DNA from: Symbiodinium kawagutii | Taxonomy: Eukaryota > Sar > Dinophyceae > Suessiales > Symbiodiniaceae | Reading direction: 5' to 3' | Assembly: GCA_009767595.1 (NCBI GenBank) | Contig: VSDK01013179.1 | Span: 1 to 64,000, forward strand | Length of the DNA stretch: 64,000 bases | Shown here: piece after piece, positions 46,293 to 58,548 of the stretch | Numbering within the stretch: the first letter of the stretch is position 1 | Layout: every line of letters begins with the position of its first letter | Translations under genes and position numbers: made by a program | The notes under the pieces: generated by a model | Told to the model about the DNA's origin: nothing | Database searches by the model: none | The model's input: the letters and a program-made list of their open reading frames with translations, nothing else

Positions 46293-46343
46293 GCCTTTTT
46301 TCAAGGCTTGGCCCTTTTTCAGGGCTTTGCCCTTTTTCAGGGC
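46293..46343. repeat. 18-bp hairpin repeats (GCCCTTTTTCAGGGC) in the 3' flank of the 369-aa gene
   Basis: Three units at 18-bp spacing. Each is a 5-bp inverted repeat around a 5-base loop. The minus strand reads ALKKG in one frame. Confidence 0.8.
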
Positions 46344-46380
46344 TTTGTCCTGTTTCAATTTTTCCCCCATTTGTTCTGCT

Positions 46381-47649
46381 TCACTTTTTTTTCCTCCTGT
46401 GTCGATGCTTTTGGGCCTCCTCTGGTTCTTCTGGAATCCCCCTGTAGTCCTTCTTTGCACCTGGCTTTGGCCTGGCTCCTCTGGGTGCTTGGCCCTTGCC
46501 AGAGCTGGATGTAGAGGCCCCTTTGCCTGGGCTTGGTGTGGCTCCTTTGGATTTCTGCCCTTTTTCAAGGCTTTGCCCTTTTGCAGGACTAGGTTTTGGG
46601 GCAGGCTCACTGGAACTTCTTGACCTGCTGTAGCTGTAGCTGCCTGGCAAAATCACCCCAAAAAATGCAAACCCCTCAATTCTCCCAACCTGCCTTCATC
46701 ATCGTCCTGCTGTGACCACATGGAGCCATAGCCGCAGCCACATCCATACCCATAGCCTGACAAGAGTGCCACAAGAAGACATGCGCATGAACTACAATGA
46801 CAAAAAACAGAAAAATAGAAGGCACAAAATTTCACATGATGAAAAATATATCACATCCATCCTGCCTGTAGGCAATGCCACCCAGTACTGTTGCCCTTGT
46901 TGGGCTGCAGTTGCCCAGCCACTGCTTCCCTGGGTTTGTGTTGCTTGCTGCTGCTCCCAGGCTTGCTTTGCCCAGTATTGTTCCCAGGCATCCTTGTGTT
47001 GCTGCCAGTGGGCGCCTTCCTCCATGCCTTTTCTGTAGGCATCTCTCACTTCTTGCTCCTGTTTTTCTTTTTTCTGTTGCCTATCAATAAGCCGGTTGCA
47101 TCTGCTCTGGCCCATGGCTGTGAGGCGTTGTTTGGCCACAGCTTCAGGGGTCTCCCCTTTGCCCATACTGGCCTGCAGCTCTTTGAAACGTTGTCTCTCC
47201 TTGTAGCTGCCACTGGTGGTGGAACTGCCAGGAATTCCTTCTTTTTGTGGGGCCCTTTTCCAAGGCTCTCCTTTCCATTTTTCCTCCTCCTTCTTCCACT
47301 TCCAACTCCCCCTCTCCTCCCATTTTCCTTGTGTCCTCCACTTGGAGCTTTGGGCCCAACCTTCATTCTTGTGCCAGGCTTCATGGTCATCTTCCCAGCC
47401 CCCATCCTCCCCCTCCATGTCCCCCCACTTCTCTCTTCTCTTTCCTTTCTGTTCCTCCTCCTGTTCTTGTTCTTTTCTTCGCCTCACATCTTGCACATAC
47501 ACAGGTACTTCCTGCAGTTTCACACCCTCTGACTTTGAGGATTCCTCTGCTTCAGGCTTGCCTTTTTCAGCCTTGTTTGCTTTACTGTCCCTAGCCTCTG
47601 GGGCTGGGGAAGGGGAGCCTGATGAGATGAACCCTGTTTCACCCACCAT
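46381..47649 (-). CDS. Three-exon gene for a 369-aa low-complexity W/K/E-, RS- and KG-rich protein
   Basis: Minus-strand exons are 47649-46866, 46756-46694 and 46643-46381 (TGA). Both introns (109 and 50 bp) begin GCAGG, end CAG and split a glycine codon in phase 1 (G|GC). Joined coding length is 1110 bases. The protein has an S/E/K-rich N-terminus, a KEQEQEEEQKGKRRE charged block, a tryptophan-lysine region (WKWKKEEEKWKGEPWKRAP), a QQ/A-rich region, then GYGYGCGCGYG, SYSYSRSRSSS and KG-rich repeats ending HRHRRKKK. The composition suggests an RNA-associated or disordered protein; no fold is recognised. The ATG at 47649 is the first in frame after an upstream TGA, but a further 5' exon is possible. 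GC-AG introns are known in dinoflagellates. Confidence 0.6.
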
Positions 47650-47668
47650 GCCCTTGTGCAAGGCCAAT

Positions 47669-47683
47669 GCCCTTTTTCAGGGC
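47669..47683. repeat. Single 15-bp hairpin repeat
   Basis: GCCCTTTTTCAGGGC just upstream of the ATG of the 369-aa gene. A diverged copy (GGCTTTTTTCAAAGC) follows at about 47711-47725. Confidence 0.7.
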
Positions 47684-47906
47684 CTGTGTGCTTCCCCTTT
47701 GCCAAGGGTTTGGCTTTTTTCAAAGCTGTTTTGAACCAAAAAAGCTGCAGCTGGGAAACAAAACCAGCCAACCAAGACACTACAACTTGCAAAAGCTGAC
47801 AGAAACCCTTGAACCCTTCAGCAGCATTTTTGACATGATAGATTTAGGCTGCAAACTGCGCCCAGCTTCTTGTTGGGTGCAGTGTCTTTACTTCCAAGCA
47901 AGTATG

Positions 47907-47957
47907 GCCCTTTTGCAGGGCAATGCCCTTTTGCAGGGCTGTGCCCTTTTGCAGGGC
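47907..47957. repeat. 18-bp hairpin repeats (GCCCTTTTGCAGGGC)
   Basis: Three units at 18-bp spacing. The minus strand reads ALQKG in one frame. Further degenerate copies follow at 47983-48018. Confidence 0.8.
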
Positions 47958-48012
47958 TTGGCTTTGGTTGTCTGCAGGAGAAAAGCCTCTTTTCAAGGCT
48001 GTCTGCTCTTTT

Positions 48013-48330
48013 TCAGGTCTGCCTGTTGTGGCAGTGAGGGCAAGAGCATTGGAAGTTGCTGTACACTCCCCTGACAGGATCATGCAAATTCAAATTTCTG
48101 TGGACCAAAAATAGTTTCATGGCTGTGTCCAGCACCCTTGTGTATGTGAGCTCCTCCCAGTCAGCTGGGGAAATGGTGTTGTCCACACTCAGGGAGCCAT
48201 ACAGGAACTGCCTGTTCAGGTCAAACTCCATATGTATGGTCACCGTTCAATCTTGCACGCAGGCGGAAAAGCCATCAATGAAGCATCCCTTCAGGCCATA
48301 TATAAATACCGTAAAGAGCTGTCATATAGT
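48013..48330 (-). pseudogene. Coding-like fragment with an internal stop, upstream of the 369-aa gene
   Basis: The minus strand reads GLKGCFIDGFSACVQD, then an in-frame TGA (48247-48249), then MEFDLNRQFLYGSLSVDN and SPADWEELTYTRVLDTAM, closing at 48013. Both halves look like real protein. The stop could mark a decayed copy, or an intron could lie between them. The following DNA contains the 18-bp hairpin repeats. No family is recognised. Confidence 0.3.
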
Positions 48331-49349
48331 TCGAATCAATATTGGCTGAGTCGTGCAGTGGCATGACCATCTCCACAAGATCGAAATGCAAAGCTTTTTG
48401 AAACTATCAAGCTACGCAGAAGCTCGGCAGATGAAACGTTTAACTTCACAATGGGCAAATTCAGGGTGAAAGGGAACGAAAGCAGGAGAGCCGGTGCCAT
48501 GGCCCAGGAATTGCTCTGCCATCTATCTCAATTGTTTGCAATGACTTGGAATGGCAAAGCAGAACGAAGCCGATCAACATGTAACGATCGGTGAACAAAA
48601 CCAAGAACAAGGGAGGCATTGAGAGGAGATTCACACGGCATAAAACCAACCACCAATTTTGAGAAAGTCATCCTTGAATTGGAATTACACTCCTGGGAAC
48701 TGGGAACTCACAGCTTGACGCTGCCAAATAAATAGGGGTTGTATGACCCGTTTCCTATTAGATCCGTTCTTGTTCGGCTTCGACGCAGAGTCTCAATACT
48801 ATCCAAAAGCGTAAAAGGAGTCATACTACACCAACCCTGTACTACAGTGCGTTTACAATTGCGAGACATCAACAAAACTGAAAGAGCAAAGACGAACTAA
48901 TCTCAATCTAAGTAATGTGACAAATTCGAACAATAAAACTTCACCCAGTTACACCACAGCGGACACTGCCTCGTATGGGTGTGCATCAACAGCGTAATCT
49001 GGATCAACAATGGCCAGTTCATAAGCAGGAAACTGCATGGCACAGCTGCTCTGATCTCTTGGGTTTGTCAAAGGCCATGGTGTACACCTTTTTGGCTGGC
49101 TAGTCTCCCTATGAAACGAACGGTCATTTCACAGCTGGTGCTTGTAGGTACCACCAACTGGAGCCACTTGACCTACAGATCAACGAAACCGCGGCTGGAG
49201 AAAGCTTCGGGGTATGGGTCATTAACATGTGGTTCTTTAATCTAAAACAAATAAGATATAAAAGATATAAAGATATATAAGATACATGTTTGGTTCTTTA
49301 ATTCTAAAACATTTTTGGTTCTTGGTAGTAAAGGTATATCTGAAAAAGC
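48331..49349. other. No supported gene
   Basis: Short ORFs without conserved features, ending in a small AGATATAAA repeat (49250-49280). Confidence 0.4.
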
Positions 49350-51807
49350 CTCTGGCACGACATGGACATAGCCATGGAGATGGTCTCCGTAGGCCACGAC
49401 GCTATCAGCTCCCGCTGCTTTGACGCCCTCAGCGCCGGGCACCACCGAAGAGCCCTGGCGAAGAGAGACGCCAGGGAACCCTGCACTGGGCGGCTCAGCG
49501 TATCCGAAACAATGTGACTTCCGCATGTCGTAAATCCCCTCCTTCCAAAAGGTTAGACTTCAAGAATCCCCAAACATGACATTCTCTTTCTGTTTCTCCT
49601 TTCAATAGGTTCAAGACTAAGGATAGAAACCATTTTGGCAAACTTATCAATGGAGCAATATGAATCGTTCCAAATGCCGAATGCGGAAACAGCCTCAGCC
49701 TTTATCATCTTTATTGTGCTGCACACTCTGGACTACTTGCCAGATAACAAGGCATTCTGATCAAAAAGTGATGCACCTCAGTTGCCAGTTGATTCATCAG
49801 TCCTTCGAAAATGGTGGATGCTGATGGCTGGGAATCTAAGCCGTCCCAGGTCGATCCCTCACTATGTGATGGAACTCACTATGTGATCAGAGATATCCCA
49901 GGTGTATCCCAGGTGATCCACGCGGAGTATATCAATTTACAGGCTTGGAACTCACTATGTGAGAATCCCTCAGTCCACAAACACATAATGCCACTCCGTC
50001 TTGGAAATCCACAAGGAACCTCACGCCTCCTCCACAAGGAAATGTAAGAACATGCTGTATAACATGCAAGCTAAGCATATGAACACTTGAAACACTGAGG
50101 CTCACTAAGGAGTCAAATGGTATAGAGGCCCTCACACATCCCCGGAATTGTCCACACCTTGTAACCATACTAGTCCCCGAAGCCCACAAGACCATCACAT
50201 TCAGGTTTTTCTCAAAATAGGGGACCGCCCAAATCATCCCATACTAAACGCTTGTGTAATCAATCATCTATTTTTGTGGTACGCTTATTTTGACAAACCA
50301 TCACGTTCAGGATTTGTACTGATGTATAAACCTCATTCATGGAGCAACGACACAGTTGCGCTTAGCAACTTCTGTTCTGACCCTGGGGAGAACTTGGCGA
50401 GCAACTCCCAGCCGCACCAAAAGGTTGGTGGCTTGAATAAAGCTTGGTGAAGCAACCGTCAACACCAAGCTTGTGCGATATTCAAGGCACCAACCAACAA
50501 TTGTCGATGAAAATCCCTGTTCGGTTGCTTCACCAGCTATTCTCAACGAAGGTCTGTTTGGTTCAGGATTCACCAACCAACGGTCAGCTTCAGCCGCGAT
50601 TCGGAAGCACCTCCTGAGCGGGCTCCAAGCTTGGGTTCCTGAGTCGAAACGGCCCCACAAAGTCATGGCGAATCATGGCGGATGCAGGGGGCATCAATGA
50701 TGAATGGTTGACCATGATGGTTATTACCTATCAGTAGGGATTGAACCCCAGTACCTATTGAACCCTATCACCTATCTAATGGCTGTGTAGCCAATAGGGG
50801 TGGCTTTTAATGACTAGTGATGGGTAATACCTGTTACTAAACGATCCAATAGGGATCTAGTAGAGATGTTACAACCACAATGATACTTCAACATGTATTT
50901 ATCACCAGCAACAATAGTAACATGCAATGTGTGTGTATATATTATATTATATATATATACACATAAATAAATAAATAAATATATATATATATATACACAT
51001 GTGGACAATACATACATACTATATATACTATATATTTGTAAATATATATATCAGGTTATGTTTGCGTGGACATAACAAGGATCTAAACAACCACAATTAC
51101 TGGTCAATGATGGTCAGCTAATGATGAACAGTCATGGTTCAAGAATCTAGACATAAACCCAACGAGTTTAGATTCTGCGAGGCTGAAACACGTGTCCGTA
51201 TAAGTGAGCCAAGTGGGCCATACAGTGTATATTGCAGTAGTAGTATCACAAAGAGCGAAAGGACATCCCTGCTTAGGTTTCAAGACATAAACAGAACTCT
51301 AACAATGTGAATGTGTGTGTGTGTGTTGATATGCAGTGATGTATGTATGACTATATGAGAGAAAGTCATCGAACAACGTGTTGTGCAATGCTATTAACAT
51401 CAATATAGCCAGCCCAAAGCATCATGTGACGGAAAGTACTGTCGGCAATGCAACTAACTACCCTTGGCGGCCATTCTGAAGGGCTATCATCACGATCCAC
51501 CACTCATGGTCATCAATCATGAACAAATCAACCATTGCCGTGACCAAACCCATTCACCGACAAATATTGACCAACTAAGCTATGTAACCCGTGGGTTAGT
51601 TCAGATGGGTCAACCTATCAACCCATGAATCTCTGACGAAGCCACCATAACATCAATCTCCACCAGCTGCGGAACGGGCCTCGCACCGCTACGCCGCTAC
51701 GCGTTGTCTTCAGCGCCGCCTGAACCTGCCACTGGATGGAGGTCTTCCCAGGAACTGTCGATGATGCGGTTGAAAATCTGTGTGGTGCGGAAAGGGCCAT
51801 TGCATTG
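49350..51807 (-). CDS. Two phase-matched exons of a minus-strand gene of unknown function
   Basis: Exon 51807-51726 (TAG acceptor, GCAG|GTTCAG donor) encodes GPFRTTQIFNRIIDSSWEDL. Exon 49480 to about 49350 (TGCAG acceptor, possibly a GC donor after CCAGAG) encodes FPGVSLRQGSSVVPGAEG, then ADSVVAYGDHLHGYVHVVPE. The first ends in phase 1 and the second starts with two bases, giving a shared Gly codon. The intron (2245 bp) is full of AT repeats. The function is not recognised. Confidence 0.35.
50204..50304. repeat. MITE-like ~100-bp repeat
   Basis: GGTTTTTCTCAAAATAGGGG ... CAAATCATCCC ... ATTTTGACAAACCATCAC. Confidence 0.6.
50935..51050. repeat. TA microsatellite
   Basis: ATATTATATATATATACACA and AAATAAATAAATATATATAT tracts. 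Confidence 0.85.
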
Positions 51808-51812
51808 CTATA

Positions 51813-51921
51813 TGGTGGTTTCTCAAAAAGGGGACCCCAAAAATGCTTGGTTTATTACTAGAATCACTAGAACTGGTTCATATTGGATGATTTGGGGGGT
51901 CCCCTATTTTGAGAAATCACC
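51813..51921. repeat. MITE-like ~100-bp repeat
   Basis: TGGTGGTTTCTCAAAAAGGG ... GCTTGGTTTATTACTAGAAT ... GGGGTCCCCTATTTTGAGAA. It lies immediately beside exon 51807-51726. Confidence 0.7.
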
Positions 51922-52628
51922 TAATATGTTTGTGTACATTAATCATGTACAATAGCACCTTGGTCCTCACCTGGAAAGGGCCTGATAGGTCTTAGATCCC
52001 CAGAACCATTCCATTGCAGGATGTCGGACCAACGCACTCCTAAGCCATGCAAAGCTGCCAGCTGCCAAAATAATTGAGCTTTTTAAAGTGGTTATTCATC
52101 TGAATGACAACGCTATTCCTAAAAACAACTACAACTTCATGAATCTGACCGGCCTCGTTAACCAAGCAATTCCCGGAAATTCCACACAAATTCCAAGGGA
52201 TGTCATGACTCAGAACGACCCTGGTGTCATAGCTACACCATACGACCCTAGCCGTGGCACTAAGCGACACCATCATAGGTACCCGTACACCGGTCCAGTT
52301 GATATCCTCCTATGCTGCCAGTTGAATGCTGTTCTGACTGCTAAATGAACTCTAATTCTAGATATATTACTTGTAAATTCTTAGTTTACTGACTATCTGA
52401 GTACCAGGAATAAGCAACAGCATAGACAAGACCAGGCAAAGAGAGTGACCAATGCTTCTCAGAGATATACACCTGAAAATGCATGAAGCAATCTTAATGT
52501 CTTTATGAACGTTATCTCTAAACAATGTTCAAGATCCTAACCAATTATTCATGTTGGTCATACATGAAGCCACCTGAATGTCTCTGTAGGTTGGTGACCC
52601 CAAATTGAACCCAGCTGACTCTCATCAG

Positions 52629-52697
52629 CGCTGCCCAGGCTGCGCCGCTCAGCTCCATCGATTTTTTTCGGTGCCCGCTGCTCAGCCTGATCGCAAG
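52629..52697 (+). CDS. Candidate 69-bp exon in a GC-rich island (strand uncertain)
   Basis: Plus strand: ATCAG| and AAG|GTACGG enclose 23 codons (RCPGCAAQLHRFF ...). The island lies between minus-strand exons at 54.0 and 51.8 kb, so it could equally be a minus-strand exon, although I found no phase-compatible minus reading. Confidence 0.2.
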
Positions 52698-54001
52698 GTA
52701 CGGGCCCAGGTGTTGCCGCGCGCTGGGTCAAGGTTTGATGGTGGAACCACAACGGTTGGTGGGTGCGAACAACCACCCTGGCATGAAAAATATGAGTCAA
52801 CCAACCAACCGACCTTCTTCTAAAGTTCAGCAATGTTTCAGAATGAACAATGATGGCGAATTATGCTGAATGATAGGTTGGATGATGGTTGTGCCCACCA
52901 AAGCCAACATCAAAGACACATACGAATCTGAATGGCAAAGATTCAGCAAGCCAGCTGGGTTCTGGTGCTTTCAATGAATAGTAGTCATCCATCCTGGAGA
53001 TGAAACCGACATTCCGGATTCTTGTTGCAACTTACCGTTCTCAAGCTACACAGCAGCTCTGCGGATTTGTGGCTGGCACTGCACTTGACCAATGGCGAGC
53101 GAGGTTTCAAAAGTTGTGCATGGAATCCTGACGTACAACAGTTGATTTGATAGGAGAAATGAGGCTTTCCTACAACGGTTGATAGTTAAGGAAGCTATCA
53201 ACCAGCTAAGCAAATGACCGCCTATGATTAGAGAAATGAGTTGTGAATTTGTGTTGCTTAGAATTCCATTTGTTAACAACCGTTGTTACTCCATTGAGCA
53301 TTGTTCACCACCACCAGCCATGGTCAACCACACCACAATTGCAAAAATCCGGGTGGACATTTAGGAGTCCTGTTTGGTGATAACTCCCAGAGCTCATTCT
53401 GGCACATTATGTGCAACATGAGACCAGCTCAAATTGATGTTACTGAGAATGATAAGACTTGTTGATAAAGGCTGGCATCAGTTTACAACCACAATCGACA
53501 GGGACCTGCAATGTTCGAAGATGTTCACCTGGTACAGTAGTCAAACATAGCTAGCATGACCTCCTGAATATGTTGTTACTCTTTCTCCAGCCACCACTTG
53601 CCACAGTTGTTTCTCTCCAGAGAAAAGTGACCACCAGAGATGTTTGTGGCAACATCACCAGGGTAAGCACAGCAAGTGCATGCTATTCCCTATAAAAACC
53701 ATAGAACCCTGCGTATATGCATGGAAACAATCATTATCATCCCTATATTATCCATAACAACCTTTATATCAACCAGTTTCATCCCCTAAAACCCATGATG
53801 ATTTGTCTATTACAGCTGGATATTATCCCCTATTATATAGTCCCTATCATCAACCACTATAATACCCTATAAAGCCCATTACAACCCGCTAATGTAATAA
53901 TAAACCATTATAATACCTATAAATAATACCTATAAAACATGATAATACCCTATAAAACCATTACAACCCTGAAAAAAAACATTCAAAACCACCATATGTA
54001 C

Positions 54002-56463
54002 TGCTCTCAATTTCCTTGCCGAACCCGGCGGCCTTCTCCATGGCTTCGTGAAAGAAATCCGCCAGCACATGGAGCATGTGGGGACCTTGGATGGCAAATC
54101 TGAGCTCAACATCCGCAACGAACCAACAAACACCGCATATATATATATATACGAATATTGAGATATGTATATATATATACACACAGTCTTTGAATTATAC
54201 ATCATATGTATGGCATGTGGTTAGACCATGGTTAAAGAGATGTGTAGCAACAGAATAGGTAGCGGCCAATGGCTTGAACTGGGATGTAACCATCGGTGAA
54301 CCAGCTACCAGCTGGGGATCCAAGTAGCAAAACCAACAAACAGCATCTGACAGCTGAAAACTGTTGACCAGCTATGGGACCATTATTGTCTAGATGCAAA
54401 GAATGGATGACCATCTGTTTGACCAGCTATGTGACCATCTTTATGGGCTATTAGATGTACAAAAACGTACCGTTACCAAATTATAGGCCAAATAATTGAA
54501 GAGTGCACCAAATGTGACCTAGCTGTGAAATTAAAGCACCCATTCTACGATGAACCGCATCATACCTCAGCAATTTAAAAGCCCAAGCGGCATTTTGCTT
54601 TACGCGTTTGGGAGCCGTGATGCTGTCCAGCCTAAACGTCACCAAGTCCCCGGAAACCCAGTCTTAATCTGGTCGTCAACAACCCAGTCTGGCGCGCCAT
54701 TATGGTCGTCCTGTTGAGGTTACCACACTTGTAACGGCTATCAACAGTAGAATCAGAACAAATATGCGGTTGTTTTCGGCCAATTTGTTTCTGCCGTTTT
54801 CTTACAACATTCCTGGTTGCTTCTGCTTGCTCCTATCAAAAGGATAGACACCATTGGCTCCTTAGCTCCCTCCGAACCACCAGCCATATACAGATGTATA
54901 CGTATATAAAAACATGTTTTATACAATTACTTCTTATTTGTTTGCAGATATGTATTCAAATAAATATATATCAGATATACGTGTAAATCTAAACAGGTAC
55001 CAATCACCAATAGGGGGCTGGACTGTGCTGGATGATTCTCGAAGTGATCACCGGCAAGAGGCTTGGCCAATGCCCTCCACTGCACAACTGCAGGCGCACT
55101 TTGGCACCAAGCTGTCCTCGGTCGGTCTCTGTGGCCGTGGCCCTTGAATCGATGGGTGTCCTTCTATCTCTGCATTGTTCGAACTATCTATCAAATTGTT
55201 AGTGGAGCTATCTACTACAATATCAATCTGCCACTGGTCCAGTGCTCGGTATAGAAGTTTTTTGATATTCTAATCTATCAGTGGAAATTGTTTGACTGTC
55301 ACACTATCCGATGTATCTATATGTGTTTATCACTCTTTGATTAAAGTTATCTGCATGTCGAATTAAGTAAGCACCATGTATACAAATCGCGGAACAACCC
55401 ATGTGTTAGCATGTTTCATTATCACTCACTCAAGACTTGTTTGCAGTTGTATTTCTATCACTATTTAGATATCACAGGATATTGATCGATACAGTTAAGT
55501 ATTTGTAAACATGTTCCGACGTTCAACGAATATGTTGTTTAAACAAATACTTGATAGGCATTCATCAACACATGCAAATGTGGAGAAACATGTATCTCAC
55601 TGACTAACAATGAATGGAGGGGCAACTCATAGGTGAATGACATTTTGCGAATGGTCTTTGTGGGTTGTTGGAGCATTCAATTCATGTGTCCCTTGCAAGC
55701 GTACCAAGTTGTTGACATGTTGTTGACTATTGTTCCTTTTTATCTCCAACTGTTCACCATCATCAACCAGTATCAACCCATATGATGGATCGCTAAGTCT
55801 ATCATCAACCATTATCAAGTGTTGATCAAACCACATCCTCATCATGGCTATTGTTGCTCCATGTTGCTTGATAATTGACCATTGTATAAGAAACAAATCA
55901 AACATGATTTTCCATAGTTCCTGGCCATGGTTGTTTGGATCTAATAAGCATATTCAGTAACCATTATCAATCGTATTTAAACTGCGATTCAACTGAACAT
56001 ATCATATGTACACGTATCTTGGCTAGTGCCAGTACATCCAAGTACAAGTTACATAATTGATTAAGCAAAATCAACCAGTCTCAACGCTATCAATAGTGAT
56101 CAACCAGTATGAACTGCTGTTAGCCGTCCTTTAAATGATTAACTTTCAATCATATCATCAAAATTGATTAGCCAGCATGAAGGCTTGGTGATTCGCCTGG
56201 TTAACCTCCTGCAAATTGCAGCTGGATGTGCTGCTGAGGTTGGAAGGTGGTTATATAACCATGGTCAAACTTCTGAAGGGTAGGTGGACTAATCCTTGCA
56301 ACCATGCTTAGTAACCAGGCACTTGCGCAGATTCAATTCCAGCCGTGGTCCACCTGTTCACCACAACTGGTACCAGCAGCACCCACTGCGTCCGCCCTGC
56401 CGCAGCGTCATCCGTCAAGGCTCTCAACTTCTGGGCCGCGAAGCTTGAGCAATTCATGCTGAC
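54002..56463 (-). CDS. Two phase-matched exons of a minus-strand gene of unknown function
   Basis: Exon 56463-56354 (CAG acceptor, AACAG|GTGGAC donor) encodes SFAAQKLRALTDDAAAGR and TQWVLLVPVVVNR. Exon 54099-54002 (CTCAG acceptor, AGCA|GTACAT donor) encodes FAIQGPHMLHVLADFFHE and MEKAAGFGKEIES. The first ends in phase 2 and the second starts with one base, so a shared Arg codon joins them across a 2254-bp intron. There is no recognised family. It may be continuous with the exons at 51807-49350, but at least one connecting exon is missing. Confidence 0.4.
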
Positions 56464-56540
56464 CTGGCGGTGCTGGTGATTGGTGCAGCTGGTGGTTGAT
56501 GCGACTGACCGTCTCCATAGGGATATGGTTGCATCTCAAA

Positions 56541-56640
56541 TGGTTTCTCAAAATAGGGGACCTTCAAATGGCTGAGTTAGTATTGTAAATTTCTAATAGA
56601 AAGGATGATTGGGGAGTACCCCTGTCTTGAGAAACGCCCA
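56541..56640. repeat. MITE-like ~100-bp repeat
   Basis: TGGTTTCTCAAAATAGGGGA ... GGGGAGTACCCCTGTCTTGA. Confidence 0.65.
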
Positions 56641-57648
56641 TATTTGTACGGCCAGGAACCATCATAGGGATAGGCCATTGATGACCATTGTGAACCATCA
56701 TGATGGTTGGCCTCTTGGTCGGAGTGGGATGTGTTTTAGAGATTTATGCCTAAAGTGATGGGGTAAATGACGATCGAGGATGGTGATCCCATACTATTGT
56801 AGTAGGGTAAATGATGCTTAACAATGGTGCTCCCCACTACTGGTGTTTTGAACACGAAATGGTGGTTAAAACCCGCAAGAAGAAGGATATAATTCGAACA
56901 CCAGAAGAATGACCACGATTGAGAATGCTGGAGTGTTTTTCAATCATTCACGGAGGTTGAGTTGAGTATTGTTGATAATCAAGACCATCAAAGAAAATCA
57001 ATCAACAATAACCAGTTGGGATGCTTCCTAATACAGATTGAGAATGATATTCCAGGACCAGCAAACCCTGGCAAAAGAAGAATAGATGGACCCACCCAAG
57101 AGGCATACCCAATACAAAGCTGATCTTCGAAACCCACAAAGCAAGGTCGCAACATGAGTTTCCGACCAGTCAACAACTGTGACAGTCTTTGGCTACGGGT
57201 CTCCGCTCGCCGCAAACACTTGGAGAGTCTAAAAATGCGCTGTGCCACCGGGATCAGTCAAAATCATCCGGAAAATCCTTGAGACAACACAATCTCGAAA
57301 AATGATCATCTACAAACATGTTTAGCAACATAGAAGAATATAACATTTCAAAACCATGAAAACTATATATAATATCATGTAAAAAATGGCTGTGTCATGT
57401 CAGATGCCATTTTATCTGATACTCTGCCGATCATCAAACACCATTTAGACAAACAAATGTTTAGTGTAATTTAGAAAATCTCTGGACAGTAATTATGTCA
57501 TATCATGAAGCATCTCATCGCTGGATACAATAAAGTGTCATGAAATACAAACAAATGGAAAACATGAAGTAACATGTGATATTCGAATGACGTAGATTAG
57601 CGATGATTATCTGACACGATTAAACCATAAAGCAATACATTACACATA
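56641..57648. other. No supported gene
   Basis: AT-rich. An 86-aa minus-strand ORF (56988-57248) has no recognisable motif. Confidence 0.4.
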
Positions 57649-57758
57649 TGGTGGTTTGTCAAAATAGGGTTACCCAAGTCATCCAATATCATCCAATATC
57701 AATTATTTGCAGTAACAAAAAGTAATTTTTGGGGGGTTCCCAATTTGAAGAGACCGCC
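57649..57758. repeat. MITE-like ~100-bp repeat
   Basis: TGGTGGTTTGTCAAAATAGG ... CATCCAATATCATCCAATAT ... GGGGGGTTCCCAATTTGAAG. Confidence 0.65.
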
Positions 57759-58129
57759 GTATTGCAACCATGGACCAGCTACTTGTCACCCGTGGAGTCC
57801 AAAAACCAGACCTAGCCATCTTTGCGAGCAGGTCCTGTGACCCCATTGGATCATCCCCATGAGCATCAACATGAAGTGCTAGGGAGGTCATTGAGAATGG
57901 TCATTGACAATGGTTGAGATAACCATTTGTGTTTATCTTCAATCATTATGTTTATCGTTAAGAAAGAGCTTAAACAAAACGAAGCAACCATGTTCAAAGA
58001 CCGTTTCCATTCCTTTGATGTACCGTTCCAGTGGCAATAAAGACTTTGAAGAATAGTTTCTTGATGGAAAAACATATCATTTTCATCATGGACCAAGCAA
58101 CCACTTTCATGAACCTTTGATGAAGTTGA

Positions 58130-58230
58130 GTTTTTCTCCAAATAGGGGTATCCCCAAATCATCCAGTCTTTCAATCATCTATAGCAGTAAACCAACCATT
58201 TTGGGGGTTCCCTATTTCAAGAAACCACCA
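58130..58230. repeat. MITE-like ~100-bp repeat
   Basis: GTTTTTCTCCAAATAGGGGT ... AGCAGTAAACCAACCATTTT ... TCCCTATTTCAAGAAACCAC. Confidence 0.7.
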
Positions 58231-58548
58231 TATGCGCGGTATATCCTCTGTAAAGCTGGTTCTTGTCCCCTATTAATAATGAAATCGTCCCATGTAAAAC
58301 CAACATTATTTTCTAGTTGTTGAGCCATCATTCTTGATGATCATCCCATATGAATCCCTATGATTCAACATCTTCATCCCCTACTATTAACCATGATTAA
58401 CCATTATTAACCACTATAAACCATCATTAACCATTATTAACCACTATCAACCATTAATAATAGGGGAAGCCAACTGTATCTCAAGAACCCCCGGTCTTTG
58501 AACCCCCCCACGGCCGTAAAGAACTCACGGCCCCCGTCGTGGCGGCAC

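Noticed and set aside
46254-47734. Long plus-strand ORFs (up to 213 aa) and a 118-aa minus ORF ending in ALKKG repeats
   Set aside because: The plus ORFs are the reverse of the Lys/Glu-rich spliced gene. The 118-aa ORF is in the wrong frame compared with the spliced reading that ends HRHRRKKK.
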